Assembly (NCBI GenBank): GCA_949987705.1
Contig: OX465284.1
Location: forward strand, 107,987,163-108,051,162
Origin: Thereva unica
Taxonomy: Eukaryota > Arthropoda > Insecta > Diptera > Therevidae
DNA: 64,000 bases
Direction of reading: 5' to 3'
Shown here: positions 11,601-26,600 of the stretch, in pieces
How the letters are laid out: each line of letters opens with the position of its first letter
Position numbering within the stretch: position 1 is the stretch's first letter
Notes under the pieces: model-generated
Database searches by the model: none
The model's input: only the letters and a program-made list of their open reading frames with translations
Told to the model about the DNA's origin: nothing
Made by a program: the position numbers and the translations under genes

Positions 11601-14600
11601 GGGTGTAAAGTTAAGTGCCCGCAGTGCTTCCAGATTCAAGACGTTACCAAAGAAGAAGTAGATCACCTGATTTTACCTAGCCGAAAGTTGAGCGCACTGA
11701 AGATCTGTTTTAACTTTGGGACGGCTTGGCTCACTTAGAAGAAAATAAGAACAATGGGCCTCTAAATAAATCCCCTAGAAATACAACAACCATCAAGGGG
11801 CACTAACCTATAGAGGATCACGCTGTCATGATCGGTATCTCAAATAACGGCTGTCGCTGCGTGGAAACGATCTAGATTCTGTTGCAGCTTTTCTGATTCT
11901 CTCTTAAGATTTTTGCAATGATTATAGTCCAAAGGGTAAATTTTGTTAAAAAATCACCGAAAACATCAAGATCATCCAAGATCATAACTACGTGAATATC
12001 ACACCTCAGCGACAGTTTATACCGAATGAAAAGTAATTGGTCGGTCTTCAATCTTACTTGAAAATTTATCTGTTAAAAAAATTCGCTTAAAAACAGATTC
12101 TTCAAAAAGTCCAAAACAAAAAGATGGACACTTTGCTCAAGTATTCAAGTGGCTCAGAATCAAGTATGACTGAAGAAAACAAACAACCAACTGATAACTG
12201 ATCACCATAGCGCCATCAAGAAAGAAAGATAGTATAAAAAAGTGCAGACTGCATGATATGAACGTGTGCTGATGATATGTATATATCTCAAAAACAATTA
12301 CTTGAAGATCAAAAATTGAATTGAACTTGAATTGAAATCCCAAATTACCAAGATACAAATTCTAATTTTGAGTTTTACCTACCCTAACCCAAATACTGTA
12401 GTGAAGAAAATTGATCCTTTTCTATGGTCCTTCCTGTGATCATTTATTTTGTTTATTTATTTATTTAATTTTTTCTCAATTACAATTTGACTTAAAATTT
12501 TTAATCAACAATGCAATTTATGATTGTCCACAAATTGAAAAGAAGATATCAATCAATCAAATAGAAAATAAAAACTGGATCAATGAATGTTATCAGTTTT
12601 AAAGAAGACTCTTGAGATAATGTTTATAAAAAATCACAATATTATAAAAGAATACATAAATTAATTAATTAATGGCGGCCAGAGCGCGTCCATTAAATCA
12701 AACAATGCGCGAGATAATTTTCGTTAATCTTGATAATGGCGGCAGCGGCGTATCTTATGCGATAACATTCACACTTTTACACGCAGTTTTAAGATATTTT
12801 AACAAAAAAATAAGAAAATTGCATAAAAATAAGTGTAAATTAAAGTATAAAAATAATTTTCGTGTTACTCACTCTCCAATTCGTCGATTCTTCCGCTTCG
12901 ACTTAACTGCCATTTCGCAATTCGGACCGCCTGGATTTTGACTATTTATAGAACGACAGCTTCCGACATTTGGATTTTCATAAAGTGATCTGGAAAATTT
13001 AATTTGTTAATAATAATTAAAAATTATTAATAATATAATTTATTCCTTACCCCATTATCCTCGGCCTCTGAACCTGTGTCCTTACGGTAGCCATAACAGC
13101 TGACGGACGTCTTGTTGATAGGATCTCCTGTAGCAGCACTGATGGACGTCGTGATATTTGTAGCTCATCAACTGGCAGTGCTACCGAACAGCTAGAAGAA
13201 TTTCGTGGCATATGTGTTGATGATATTAGCGGCTGATTTGAGCTCATTCCATCGTTGAAGAACGTTGTCGACTGATTACCGGGCGTCGTAGCCAATGGTG
13301 ATATCGGTAAAGACGTTGCTGGCATTATGCTAAGGCTACCGTTTCGACACCGATTACACGTCAGGCCTGTGTTATCATCAATTACACATCGATCGCTTAA
13401 TTGTCTGGCCGATGGTGATTTTGGAATTGTGTTCATTCCAATTTTGTTATTATTACTGCAAAAATAAAAAAAATAAACACAAAAATTAAAAAAAAAATAA
13501 GAAAAATTTAAAATCACGTGAAAAAAATCTCGAAACGTAAAACAACCACGTGCTGTGATTTTAGTTTACTTAAACAAAACTTTAAACTTATTTTATTACA
13601 AATCGAAAAATTTGTTTATAATTTTCTAAAATCCGTAGAATTTATTAATAGTATAAACAAACAATTACATTCTTTCCTTCGAAAATAGTTGACTCATGAC
13701 GTCGTTATCGCTGCCACCTGTATTCTAAAATATGCAACTAAAACCGTGCGATAAACAATTATTAACAAATCTGCGTCAATCTTGCTGCGAAACTTAGATG
13801 ACTTAGAATTTTCGTTTTTTTTCTTCGATTTCTTTGCTTACTTATTATTTAACTCTCATTGTATTGCAAAAGCTGATTAACGTCTGCGATCGATCGAACA
13901 GACTTTAAGGAAAAAAACGAAAACCAAAAAAAAATATTTAAGAATCTTATCTCAATTCGTTTTTCTATTGTCTTTCAAAATGAAAATCATATAGTCATAG
14001 AGGTATTTGTGTGTGTTTTGAAATATTTATAATTATAGATTGCAAATAAGAAAAGAAATCAGAGTTTTATTTGTTATCTGAGATTTTCAAGTGAAAATTA
14101 AAACGAGTTATGGAAAAATATAGACCAATAGAGTGGTCGCAGGGCGAATTGGAGCAGTTGTTTGAATTAGACCAATTCATATTGACAGTTATGCAAGATT
14201 TTGACGTTTCGCACGATCAAGGCCTACTGCCCTGTTGTATTGACCAATGAAAATAAACTCGTTCCATGAATAATTCGAATATAACGAAAAGATCAACAAC
14301 GAAATGAGCAAGAAATACAGTCATTTACATGACGCGATCAAATATACCAACCAAATTTGGTCAAACAGCAAGAAAAGTCTACTTAAAAGTACGTACAATG
14401 AAAAAAAAATGAAGGAAATGCCGAATGCCGCTCGAGGCGATTTCAACTATCAAGCGAACATGCTGTTTGGTCTATGTCATTCGTCAGAGGAAACTTCACA
14501 TCAAATAGGGCCTTTGACATTAAAAGCATGGTCAACAATAGGGTGTAGTAAACTGGCTGCTCAGCTACATTCTTTTTAAAACGTGATCTAGATCAGATCT

Positions 14601-17600
14601 TGAACTTTCAAGTAAACCAAGAACAACAACTTGATCCCATTTTGATCAAAATCTGTGATCCGAAAATAGCTTGTGTTCGCGAGCCATATCGAACACGTAT
14701 CTTATTGGAAAACTCAGTGCTTCTATAATGTTATGAGTTGGTATTTTTGTTTTGCTTCTACGATCCAACTTCCTTCTTTTATGTTCGACGTCTGTTCAAA
14801 ATTTCTACTAATGAAAATTCAATTCGACGCTTGGAATCTACGAACAGGACATCATGTCAGTCAACAGTAAATCATAGCAACGCAATTGTCTTAATGCAAA
14901 ATATCAGTCGCTGCGCTATCGGAACTACGACTTACCGGATCCGGGACCTAGACGATCGTCCCGACAACAATCGACTAAACGATGACGCTTTACTATTCCG
15001 GTGGTAAGAAACAAGAGGCCTGCGTCGGATTTATGATTGATCGAAAGGCTGCCAGTGGCGTTATGGCATTCCAACCAATATCCGAGCGTTTGGCGGTTAT
15101 AACCATCGGTGAAACGATCAAGATCCATATCGTATCCGTTTATGTTTCAACCGATATCAGCCCGGAAGCGAACAAGGAAGAGCTTCAACAGACGCTGGAT
15201 ATAATACTTGGAACCAAATTGATCATACTAGCGGGGGACTTCAACGCACATTCAGGAGCAGATCGAATCGGCTGGGAACGATGAGCAAATTCCGACACGG
15301 AGTAATTAACGGCAACGACTTACATTCGCAGCTTCAAACAATTTGATCGTTGGCAACAGCATCTTCCGGATCAACTCAAACACCAACTCACCTAGGGAAA
15401 TCCATCCGGCAACGATTTGGCGATGTTAGACAACGTCTTGATCAATGCAAGATTCCGGTCGACGCCCAAACACGTACATACGAGCAATGTGTGGGTCCTA
15501 TTGCGGATCGGACCATTATCTTGTTCGAAACCAGGCCATCGGACGAGAATTTCAAATGGTATTATCCAACAGATTCGGGGCGCTCGCAATACCGGACAAT
15601 ATCGATGTAGAAGAAAAGCAATTTTCGGAGTCTATTATGGGTTGTGCAATGGAGCTGTATCCACCTATCCGTAAACGGACGCAGCCATGGATCTCGGACA
15701 GCTGCTTGGACCTCTTCAATCAGCAGAAACGAATTAAACACGTCGATTTCGAGCAATACCGATGATTGAACAAGAATTTCGACAGAAAATGAACACGGAA
15801 CGAGAAGCGTGCTGGAATAACGTTGCGGCCGATATGGAAGAAGCGGCGTGCGAGTGCTGGACGCTGTATCAGATAATCCAGCGGTTAGCCGGCAAAACAA
15901 CATCAACAAACGAAAACCTCAAAAATTCGGATGGAACTTTCGTGACCTGCAGCGGTGGAGTGAATTCTTCCACCAGCTGTACAACCACGATCCGCCCCAA
16001 GGTTCAGCACCCGAACCGCCGATTATCGAACAGCCGACGAATCAGGTTTTCGATACCGAACCGACAATGAAGACTACAATAAAATCGGATCGTGTCCCGC
16101 CAGCTTGGAAAAACACGATCGTTATACCAATTCAGTCGGAAATGCAAAAATAATCGCGGTATTAGTCTCCTTTCGATCATCGGCAAAGTATTTACGAAAA
16201 TCATACAATCGAGGCTACAAAAACATCGAGAGCAAACGAGCCAGAAAGAACAAGCGGGATTTAGACCACATTCAGGATACATTGATCAAATATTCGCTCT
16301 CCGTCAGCAAATGGAAGAAATAATTCGTTGAGGCAAACGAACTGCGGTGGTTTTCATCGATTGGAACAGTTTGTAGAGAGCCATGGAAACCAAACACGTG
16401 CCATTCTTACTTCGCCAAGCGTCGTTAGATTAATCAACCAGCAGCGTTCGTATTATACGCGTTCGACTTATCCAAGACGTCGCTTCGCCACTTCTTTTCA
16501 AACGTTGCGATCGGCGCAATTATGCGTGAACCATTCGTTAGACCACGCGGAGTTCGATACGACGACAACAACTTGGTGACCGACTTGATATTCGCCCACA
16601 ATAGCGCTGTCTTCGCTGACACTGACATGGATACCGAAGCAACGGACATCTTATACGACATTTCTCACATCGTCCGATCATACAAGTTAAAAATCAATGC
16701 GAGAAAGACCAAAGTGCTCACAACGTACGGATCGAACCTCGATGGAACCCAAATCAAACCGGTTCCGAGGTTCAAATAATTGAATCATAGTGCTTGACTT
16801 CAAAGCCGGATGGGAGCTCTTCATAGATATAAACTGCACACGACGTCTGAGAGAGATACAGATCTAATACAGAGTCAAATCGATAACTTTTGCGATGACA
16901 CCTTACTCCTTGAGTGCTGTGGTCTATATGCACCATGCCATACCATATGTCCATAACATTGGTATTTAGATACCTCATTGACTACAAGTTGAAGTTCTGT
17001 GTGCACTATTCTATGTTTTTTCACACTAGCATTGACAGATAGCGCCTTTTTGTACTGGGAATGAAATGTCGAACAGAAGCTCTAGTTGGAAAGATATTAA
17101 AGAGAAGATGGAAAGAACTGTCAACACCAAGGGCTTCCTCGCTTATTATACTTATAGACTGTGGCAGATGTAAGGGCAGTGAAAGATGGAAAATTTTTTA
17201 AGTGGGACAAAATGAAAATTCAATGAACCATGCCGCGGAGTGGATTCGAGCTATAGACCTCTGGAACGGTAATAGAACGTGACGTAGGACCTTGATGACG
17301 AAGATCAGCCCAGAGTTGAGATTTTCGTTTTTCATTAGTATCAGTTTAAGGAAATATAAAAGCTAGTTGAATAACAAAAAGAAGATCTTTTAAAAGTTCC
17401 ATAGACTTGAGGCAGATTGATGTTCGATGCACGAGATCTTTGCGTTCGATCGATCATATGAAGTGAACACTTCTTTTATATGATAGAAGTTTTTAATTCC
17501 ACGCTGAATGTGGACAACAAACCCTGTCCAGTTTGTCAAAAGAAACAAAGAATCCAAAAACGTTACTTACTCCAAGGAAGATCCACCCCGAGATCAACGA

Positions 17601-20600
17601 AATGAACACCTTGAAAACTGAACCGAAACTGTTCAAAAAAATAGAGCTTGTCTCAAATTTAAAACAAGCTTTAAAACTTTCAATTAAGATTCCAACTAAC
17701 TACTTCAAGCAATTTCCGTAGTTTATAAAATTTCAATATTGATTAAAATTTGAAAAACCACTAAAAAGCCATCAAAAATTATAAGGAGCACTTCTCTATG
17801 GCGTCAATTCTGTTTGGAAATGTACTTTAATAATGGAGTGTTGCGTTATATAATCCTTGAACCTTTTCAGGTATAAAAATAAATATTACAAAAATAATAA
17901 GAAAATTTTACCAAAGATGCGCACTTCAATTTGGATAGGTATGGCAAAATCTTCAGTTTTGGTACATACAAAATAAAATTTAGTCCAATTGCACATGCGC
18001 ACAATCACTGAAACGTTTTTTCTTTGTGAAAATTCCGATTACCATTAGCAAAAACCACTTTATATATTTTATGAAACCTCTTACATAACGTAAATATAAA
18101 TTCTATAAAAGAACCTCAAGCACTTATTTATAAATACAAAAAAATGATGTGAAACCACAATTTACAATTTTTGGTTTTTTAGAAAGAAATATTAATAAAA
18201 AAACTCACACAAAAAAAACCTCCCAGAAAGAATTACATCTACTACAAACTGTGTTCCCGCCGAGTTCAATCTCACTGACGAAGCTACGTGTGAAGTTGTA
18301 TTAAGTAGAATTCTATTCTTCGACGTTTTTTTTTGTATAAATATGAAAAACCCCTTATGACTTTAATTACGAAGATCCGATCACTTTTAACAATTACTTA
18401 ACAAGCCAACGGTAGATTAACACTGAAACTAAAACGTTTACTGTCGTCTGATTTGAGTCAACTTTTTCAATTAGCACGGATTTATTAACAAACGGCAGAA
18501 AAAAAAATTCAAATATAATTCACCAAAAGTTCGTCACTACTAAGGTTCTAGTTAAATCCGAAAATTCTTAGATGGTTTCGTTAAGTTTTATTTAAATTTA
18601 CCAATCAATTGTTAATCCATCGTCATGATAATTGACGATTCTATCCACCTGGATAACTCCGCACTCCTCCAACGGCATCTTTCGAATGATCATTAAAAAA
18701 ACGTTTCGCAACTTTCAACTCAAAATACGAAATTTATGCTTCATACACCTTAAAGGTATCGACTGCACTTCGTTAAAATTGCAGCAATTCCAATTTTTTT
18801 TCGTTAAATAATTATTTCCTTCGTCAAACCGTTTTTTTTTTATTAATAACAAGAAAACACCAACTTAAAAAAAACCAACATAAATCTACCGCCCCCGCAT
18901 TGATGGGAGTTCGACAACGATTGAAGCATTGAAATGCAAACACACCTGAATCTCATCTGCTTTTATTCTAACGACACCGGTGCTTAGTGCGGAAGTGCAG
19001 GTGAAGTGCGGTCCATAGATAAAAAAACAAACGTTCTCCTATCGGTGAAGAGCAAGAAGTACTATGTGCTTTGTATTTGAAATTTTTTAACAATAGATGG
19101 CGGCGATCGTTAACTGAATTACGCGAAGGAAAATTGGACATACATATATTCAGGTACTCTCCATTGAGGATAGATTGTCACAGGACGTTATCTATGAGAG
19201 AGAGGAGGAACTGATAAGGCGCTGTGGCACTTCTGTCGCAATCAGCGCAGGTAAGCTCGTCCCACTTGAGATTATTGAATTTTTATTGAAAATCTTTTAA
19301 TAGCTCAATATATAAGTTGTTGATTGTTCGATTAAGAAAGCTTTGATTGCCACCGTTAAGCACGTGATTGAAGCGAAGCGGACAGAGGTGAGGAATTTGA
19401 ATGATGAACATGTAATTCCCCTGGGTCGTGTTCTGAAGGAGGTAATAAATCGTGCTTGGTCTAAAAATTTCAGTTTAATATCGAAACTTTTTAGAAAAAT
19501 TACGTAATATTGCATAATAGTATATCAATTTAGAGTGAAGGGTGAAGGTTCCAGCTGTACGAGTTGAAAAACCTGCTGAAAAGCCTTCAGAAGTCCGACG
19601 CACTCGTAATGAAGCCTTGGAACGATTCCAAAGCCGACCTTCTGTAAAATTGTAGAAAACGGCGGGTGGGGTTGCCCGGAATTGCCTATTTTTGATCCAC
19701 CTACAAAAAAAAATATTATGGACAAACGGATCCACACAACCTAAACCTCGGCAGTACCCCGAGCCTCAAGAGTAGGGTTGGCTCGCCGGGCGTCGTGGAT
19801 GGTAAAGCACTGGAGGTTCCGCCTTAGACTTGTGCATCACCGCTTACCTGCAGGTCAGCGCCCCCATCCGCAATTTCAATATCCTTAAAGGGGCCCCAAT
19901 CAGGCCCTGCAAAATTATGTGGCGAGCCTGCTTAGGAGGGTATATTACATCCTTATCCGATTTCTGAAGGAAACATTTGCAGCTCTTAAAAAATGCAATG
20001 TCCTGTTCTCCTCTGTCCTTCAAAGAAAGTTAGTAGTAAACATTGCACCATGACTTGAACGACATCACAGACTGCTGGAACAAAGTTTAATTGCAAAACT
20101 TGGGTTTTCCCAAAAAAAAAAAAAACAATCCAAAGCGTTGCGATAATTGCTTGGCGATTAGAATTTTGGGAAATTTTATCTCCCAAGTAGAGCACAATGA
20201 GCACTGATCATACTGATACGCACAGTTGGCCCATCAGTTTTTGTAAGGAGTAATCTCTCTCTGGTTGCCGATATAATGACCGGTTTAAATCGTTTTCACA
20301 ATTAAAAGGATCGTGAGTCTGACAGTCCGCCGCCTAGATTTTTCGCAGTGCTGCTCGTTATGTTTGTTGGATCTGGGGATCCGAAAACCTAAGATAAATA
20401 GTCGAACAACCTCCCAATCAAATCTAATGAGAATTTTGTGCTGTCCTTGGGCTGGTGGTGTAATCGAGACATCCTGGTTCGACCGATACAGTGAATGGAT
20501 TGCGCTACCGAATGAAGTTGACTGACTTTCTTTGGTCTGAAATTGATGCATCAGAGTTTATAAATGCTAACTCCCTCTCAACCTCGATGTTTGTTAGTTC

Positions 20601-23600
20601 ATCCAAGCGCTCACTGAGCTCTTCATCGGAGTCAGCCTCTTCGTTAAATGAAGCCAGTTTGAAAACTTTGATCCATGCGTTCCTTAGTCTAAAATGGAAT
20701 TTATAGTAAACTGTTTCGAGCCCCTCTAGGCACTCGTCGTTAATTAGCAGTACCATGGTTCTACTATTTCGCTGGGGTTCCATTACCTTGAATACATTCC
20801 AGCTGTCCATAGGGATGTTCCTGTTGTGGCACCGAAAATACTGGATCAATTTACCCCATCACGAACTCCATGACCAACCCCAGATATTTTGGCCTCGATG
20901 TCGACCCAGAGAAGGTCCAGGAGTCTGCCGGTACTAAAATTGGCATAGGTTAGTACCACTAGAAGGCGGTGGTTCACTATTTCTGCATTTGGCCTGTTAT
21001 CCGTTTAGACTAATTGTTGGGTTCCTGAAGTAGAAACTTCCCCGACTATGGTTGGTCTTGAGATTTTTTTTCTTTTTTGGTCATTATTTGTAAGAGCTGA
21101 ACTATCTTCCCAGGGTCTCTCCCCTTTAGTGCGGGAGGTTATCGCTTCAATTCTCCTTGCGTTCAGGAGCGCTTTCCACTCCTCGACGACTGCTTGAAAT
21201 TTTACTTTGTTGGTTTTGTCCTTCTCCGATATTTTTTTTTTATGTGGCAGTGCTAAGCTTAGGAGTCACCCTTTGTACTACTAGTCCGTCATGTCATTTG
21301 TCACGTCATGGTGCAATGTCTAGCAGTAAGCTTAGTACGGGGGAGGGATGAGGGGGGGGGGTATAGGTTAAGGATTAAAAGGTACGGGGGGGTATTGAAG
21401 AAGGTGGTGATGAACCCTGCGTTTGAACTCTTGGATGTTGTAGGAGTTCGGAAATACTGACTGCGAGAGGTTATTCCACAGTCGAGTTGTTCTATTAACA
21501 AACGAATTCATGTCTTGTTGAGTGCGTGAAAGGGGTAGTTTCAGGTGAAGGGAATGAGACGAGTGGGCCAATCTGGTGTTGCGGGTATAAGATTGCCGTG
21601 GAGGCAGGAGAGCGTTTAACTCGGAGGAACAGTCACTATGATAGTAGCGATAAAATTTTGTCAGTGCTGCTACATTCCTACGGTGGCTCAAGGGGTCGAT
21701 GGTGGAGCAGGCGGTGTCGTCATCAATTAACTTGAGCGCCCTTTTTTGCACCTTATCTAACCATGCCAAGGTGGTTATTGGGGCGCCGCCCCAAACGAGG
21801 GAGTTATATTCGAGAAGAGGCCGAATGTAGGATTTATAAATAACAGCACGGGCCGATGGCTGGAGGAGGAACTTGCACCTCTTAAGAAATCCCAAGCACT
21901 GGGATGCTTGTTTGGCGATTTGAAATATGTGGTCATTCCATCGCAAGTCTTTGGCTAATGTCACGCCTAAGATGTGTAGGGATGGGTCGGCCATTAGTTG
22001 AACTCCATCCACTCTCAAGCGTGGAGAGGTGTTGAGCTTCTTTTTGGAGATAAGACAGTACTTGGTTTTGTCGGAGTTGAATTCAACACGATTCTTCTTT
22101 CCCCACTCTAGAATGAGTTCAATGTCGTTATTAATAGAGTTGAACATTAGTTCGCGATCATCAAGACAGGATCTGGCATGAGTCTGCCTTGTATCGAAGC
22201 TGTACGAGTATCGTAAAGTACCGTCTTCAGCGAAGCTGAGAAGTGGGTTGGAGGGGGTTGAAAGAAGGTCATTTATAAATATGAAAAATAGGGCCGGTGA
22301 TAAAATTGACCCCTGGGGTACCCCCGCAGTGATCGGGTGGGATGCGGATTTGACGCCATCCAATACCACTTTGATTGAACGGCCAGAAAGGAAACTCTCA
22401 ATCCACTTTTGTAGAAGTGAGTCAACTCCAATAGCTTTGAGTTTAGCTAACAGGGCTGAGCGCCAAACTCTATCGAAAGCCTTGGAGATATCCAGAGCAA
22501 CCAGACTAGACTCACCAGATCCATGCAGACTACGGCAGCCGCATTCTCCGCTATTCTGCCGAGAATGAAGAGGACGCGATTGTACCTTCTCTTGCGAATG
22601 GACGCTCGTGATCTCTGTTTCTCAGATCTGTTATTGTCACTGTGGCTGGTGACTCCTAGCACGCCTGTGGTTATGTTGCCTGACTTTGAAGTAGGTACTG
22701 TGGTTGGTACTCACTTGGACCAAACCGAGACTTCATTCCACTTCCACTTCATCATTGTTATTTTTGTTCATATTGCCCCCACTAGTAAAGCCGGAAATGA
22801 AGTCCGCCTTTCGCGACCAGCCTGTTTATACCCACTGGTTGGCCATTCAACCTTCGGCAAGGTACCTTGACACCTTTAAGTTTCAGAACTTTCGTGCAAC
22901 AGAGAAAAAATCATACAATTTTCTGTGTGATAAAAGAGCTTCAAAGTACACTTTCGCGTTGACTTTGGGATGTAAACGCGTCTTAAAAGTTGCGACACAT
23001 AGTACGGATACTCGCTGCCAACCGCACCGCTTTACCTGCTTTCAAAATGAAGCGTTGTGTATTGAACGAAGCTGTAGCTTCGGGAATTGAGAAAGGTATG
23101 TTGAGATTGTGTGGACATAAACAGAGGATGAACGAAAAGAGATAGACAAAACAAGTATACAAAACGAGTCCGAATGGGACATTGGGAAGAGGTCGTCCTC
23201 CGAGTGAACATACCTCAATTAGTTTCCAATGGTTTTCCATTTCTACTGATATCTCTCCGTTACTATTCGATCCCATTTCTCTTTTCATTGCATTCTATTT
23301 TTGAACGAATCTCCAGATTCATATATTCACAATTTGGAGTGTGAAATCATTGTTGCTGATGATTTCACCGTTCACAATGTAAATTGGCTGAAGTATTCAA
23401 ATGGATTTAAGTTCAAAAGAGTTACGAAAGTCACACAACAATTTCTAACGATCATGAAATTTACTTTTGCCCATAAAGCTTCCGCGTTTCAAAATTCATA
23501 ACAACACCTGCTTAAATATTGAAACAAAAATTCCATTATTTCACTCTCATATTTGTTTAACTAAAACGTTCTTTTCAGAGATTATCCAGAAAAGAAATTG

Positions 23601-26600
23601 TCATTCTATTAATCATCTTGGGAATTTGTTTTAAATAGACCATTTAAATTATTCGTTCCAAAAGAAGCGCTTCTTGTATCATTCGCATAAAATTACTGGT
23701 GACGTCTAAGTCCACTTAATATACATATGTAGTTTTAAGAGCCTTGATTTTCTTGTTGATTATATCTACTTCCTTCGTGCGTACTATTCTTGTATCTATT
23801 TCCGTTTTATTTATTTTTAATCGACATAATGTTCTATTTTTGATAATTATTAGCGCTTCTAGTGCAGTCGTCTAGTACTAGTATGGTATCTGATAATATT
23901 TTAAGATGCTTAACTTAAATTTGCAGAGGATATGCCATTCTAATAATAGATAAAAATTCTAGTAGTACAAGTAGGCATACTCCAACATGTGTTATTGTTA
24001 TCTACTCTCGTAGTACTACATTTGTATATCCGTTGAAACAAGAAATTACCCTGTATATGGTTGTAGAGGATGGTAATAAGATATCGGCGATGTTCTTGCT
24101 GTTAACAAAAACCTACGAATTTTTATATACACATAAGATAAGATTATTTAAAAACACCGGGAATCTTAACAATGCGTAATCAATCATCCTTTTTTAGAAG
24201 TCTGACTGATGTGACTTTGACATGTTTCCGCCAGACACTTGTTCGCAAAATAAAGCGAAAGTGGCAACCCAAAAATAGTAGATATACTACAATAAATAAG
24301 CATCTAGTTCCTTTCAGATTACACAAAGTGAGACTTTTTTTTTTATCTGCTACAACAAAAGAAAAAGAATAAAGTAAAGGTTTTTTTTTGTCATATTTCT
24401 TGTCACACAATTGTGAAGTGCCTACTTGTTGTACTAGTGTCAATCTAGAAACAGATCTGGTCACGATTGTTGGAAACATCTGAAATTATATCAATTTGTT
24501 GAAAGAAAACAATAACAGCAACCGATTTTCATTTTTTACTTTTTTTGGTTCAGATTAAATCTCAATTTGTTGCCATCAATTTCCAGATCTGTTAATTAGG
24601 ACTAATTCCGAGCGCCTTTTAAGATCCAATTTAAGTGCGATGCTGGTTCTATTGAGAGCACGCAAACTGCATTCCACAGCACTTTGACACTTCGACACTC
24701 TCCAAAGAAGTGCGTTCGATCAATTATGCTGGTCATTGTTTTTCTCCACAGAAAGTCTCAATCTTTTGGAGTACCATGCGTGAAATTTTTTTTTTAAAGA
24801 TTTTTATTTATTTATTTTCATATTGCCACACAGAGTGATTCCCGGGGGTTTTCACGTAATTCAGTTGTTGTTTTTTTTCTGTTAACGAGGGTAATAACAT
24901 ATTCTATACTTGATTATACACGGTGGATAATACCTACTGATAAATGACGGGAAGGTAATATCAAGTACTTTTACAGACAAGATTTAAAAGATACAAAAAA
25001 TACAATAGAAAGTCACATTTTGCGGGAATGGGGCTTCTACAAGTGCAGTCACAATGTTTCCTATTTACTTGTCTAGTCAGTTTTTAAGGAGCGGCAGCCA
25101 GGATCTTAACTTATCATCAAACTTTCATCACACCCAGATTGAAAATGTACATTGTTTTTCGAAAGTAGTCTTCTATCACTTTCACTTCATTGCCATTTTT
25201 TGGGGTTTTTTTTTAATATTCACAGAGAAATTGGATTAATCTGAAAAACAATTCTCACGAGGAATTGGGCACATTTTTTACCACATCAATCATTATTCTT
25301 TGACTTCTATAAGTGATTTATTATTGCGATTAGTGCCGTATCAAGCAATTTTTTAGCACAAGATATTTAACAAAAATTGCCTATTAAAGGAATTTTGAGT
25401 TACTAGCTTACTTCAGAAGACAAGGATCTGGATTATTTCTAATAAATCATGCAATTATAATCAATCATAACGCACCTTCCATATATGTATAACAAACCCA
25501 ATCTTTATCAAAACCACGTTCTTGTTGTATGTAGCCGATCGTTGTCTTGATGAAAGAGCACGTTTCGTCTTGAAACCAAAGATGATCCATTTTTGTCCAG
25601 CCCTGATTTAAGCCACACACTTGGATATAGGTTTCGGTTAGGGTTTAAAAACTCATAGTAGATTAAATCCTTCATACCCAACCAAATGCCTAGGATCACC
25701 TTACGTTGGCAATGATGTACTTATTCTGGCGTTCACGGGTATTTTTTTTTTGTTTAGTCACCGTCTTCTGCGCTTAGCATTTTTGTACAGGATACAAGAA
25801 AAAGATGTATTCCTAAGGCGTGGAATCAGCGCACATTAACTCTGCGTACGATTAGACTCCGAAAGTTGGTAAGGGTGCCATTGACTCAGCCTGCTAGCTT
25901 ACTTACCGAAGACGGTGTCGATGAACGGTTGAATGACCAAATCTCCAGCTTCTTCTATAGTTCGTCCAGTACCACACTTCTTCGAAAAGGAGGTTCACCT
26001 TTTAAACTGAATTTTCCGACTAGAAATTTCTTTAACCATCATTGGCACAAGCTAACGCTTATTTTTTCTTCTCCATACATTTATAAACGTTTCTTGCACT
26101 TTCGGTTCGGTTCGGCATTGTTGTCTTTATTGAACTCGTAAAGTAAACCTTGCCGAATATGCTCTTGTCAATTCCATTACTTCGTTAAAAAAATCTACCG
26201 TCATCAAGTTCATTTAAAAAATATCAGTGAAGATGCTTCAAGAACGCAATTCACTCACTGTAACGGTCGAACCAATGGCACGAAATTTAAAATTGCAGCT
26301 CTTGTTGAAAATCCTAACTATTGGTTGCAGGAGAAACTTGCGTCTGTTCAGAAATACCAGGCATTAGGATGTTTGTTAGCGATTTGGAATATGTGATCAC
26401 TGGTGCAGGTGCTCAGTTAAACTTATACCTAGAATGTGTCAATGACCCACCCCATTAGATTTTCACAGGCAGATAGTACTTTACTTTGGAGGTGTTAGAT
26501 TCGACACGATTCTTGTCACCTCAAGCAAAAACTAGTTCGATTTCTTCGTATATATATTTGGGCATGAGTGTACTAATGATCTAAAAACAATAAGGTCCGA

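Larger units (their letters stand above)
8954..12872. other. Otopetrin A intron with LINE debris
   Basis: Intron of about 3.9 kb between the exons ending IGE and beginning DDALSTALSALYCK. It has a GTGAGT donor at 12872 and a TTTTTCAG acceptor next to 8953, read on the minus strand. It holds two decayed LINE tails in the opposite orientation; the rest (about 11.9-12.8 kb) is AT-rich with no recognisable content. Confidence 0.7.

Noticed and set aside
12672..12941. 89-aa plus-strand frame with CpG-rich start
   Set aside because: It overlaps an otopetrin A exon on the other strand and an AT-rich intron; no domain.
14110..14580. Two small plus-strand frames (46 aa at about 14110 starting MEKYRPIEWSQGELEQLFEL, and 91 aa at 14304)
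   Set aside because: Interesting composition but no motif recognised; they lie directly before the LINE at 14815 and could be part of its 5' region. No support for an independent gene.
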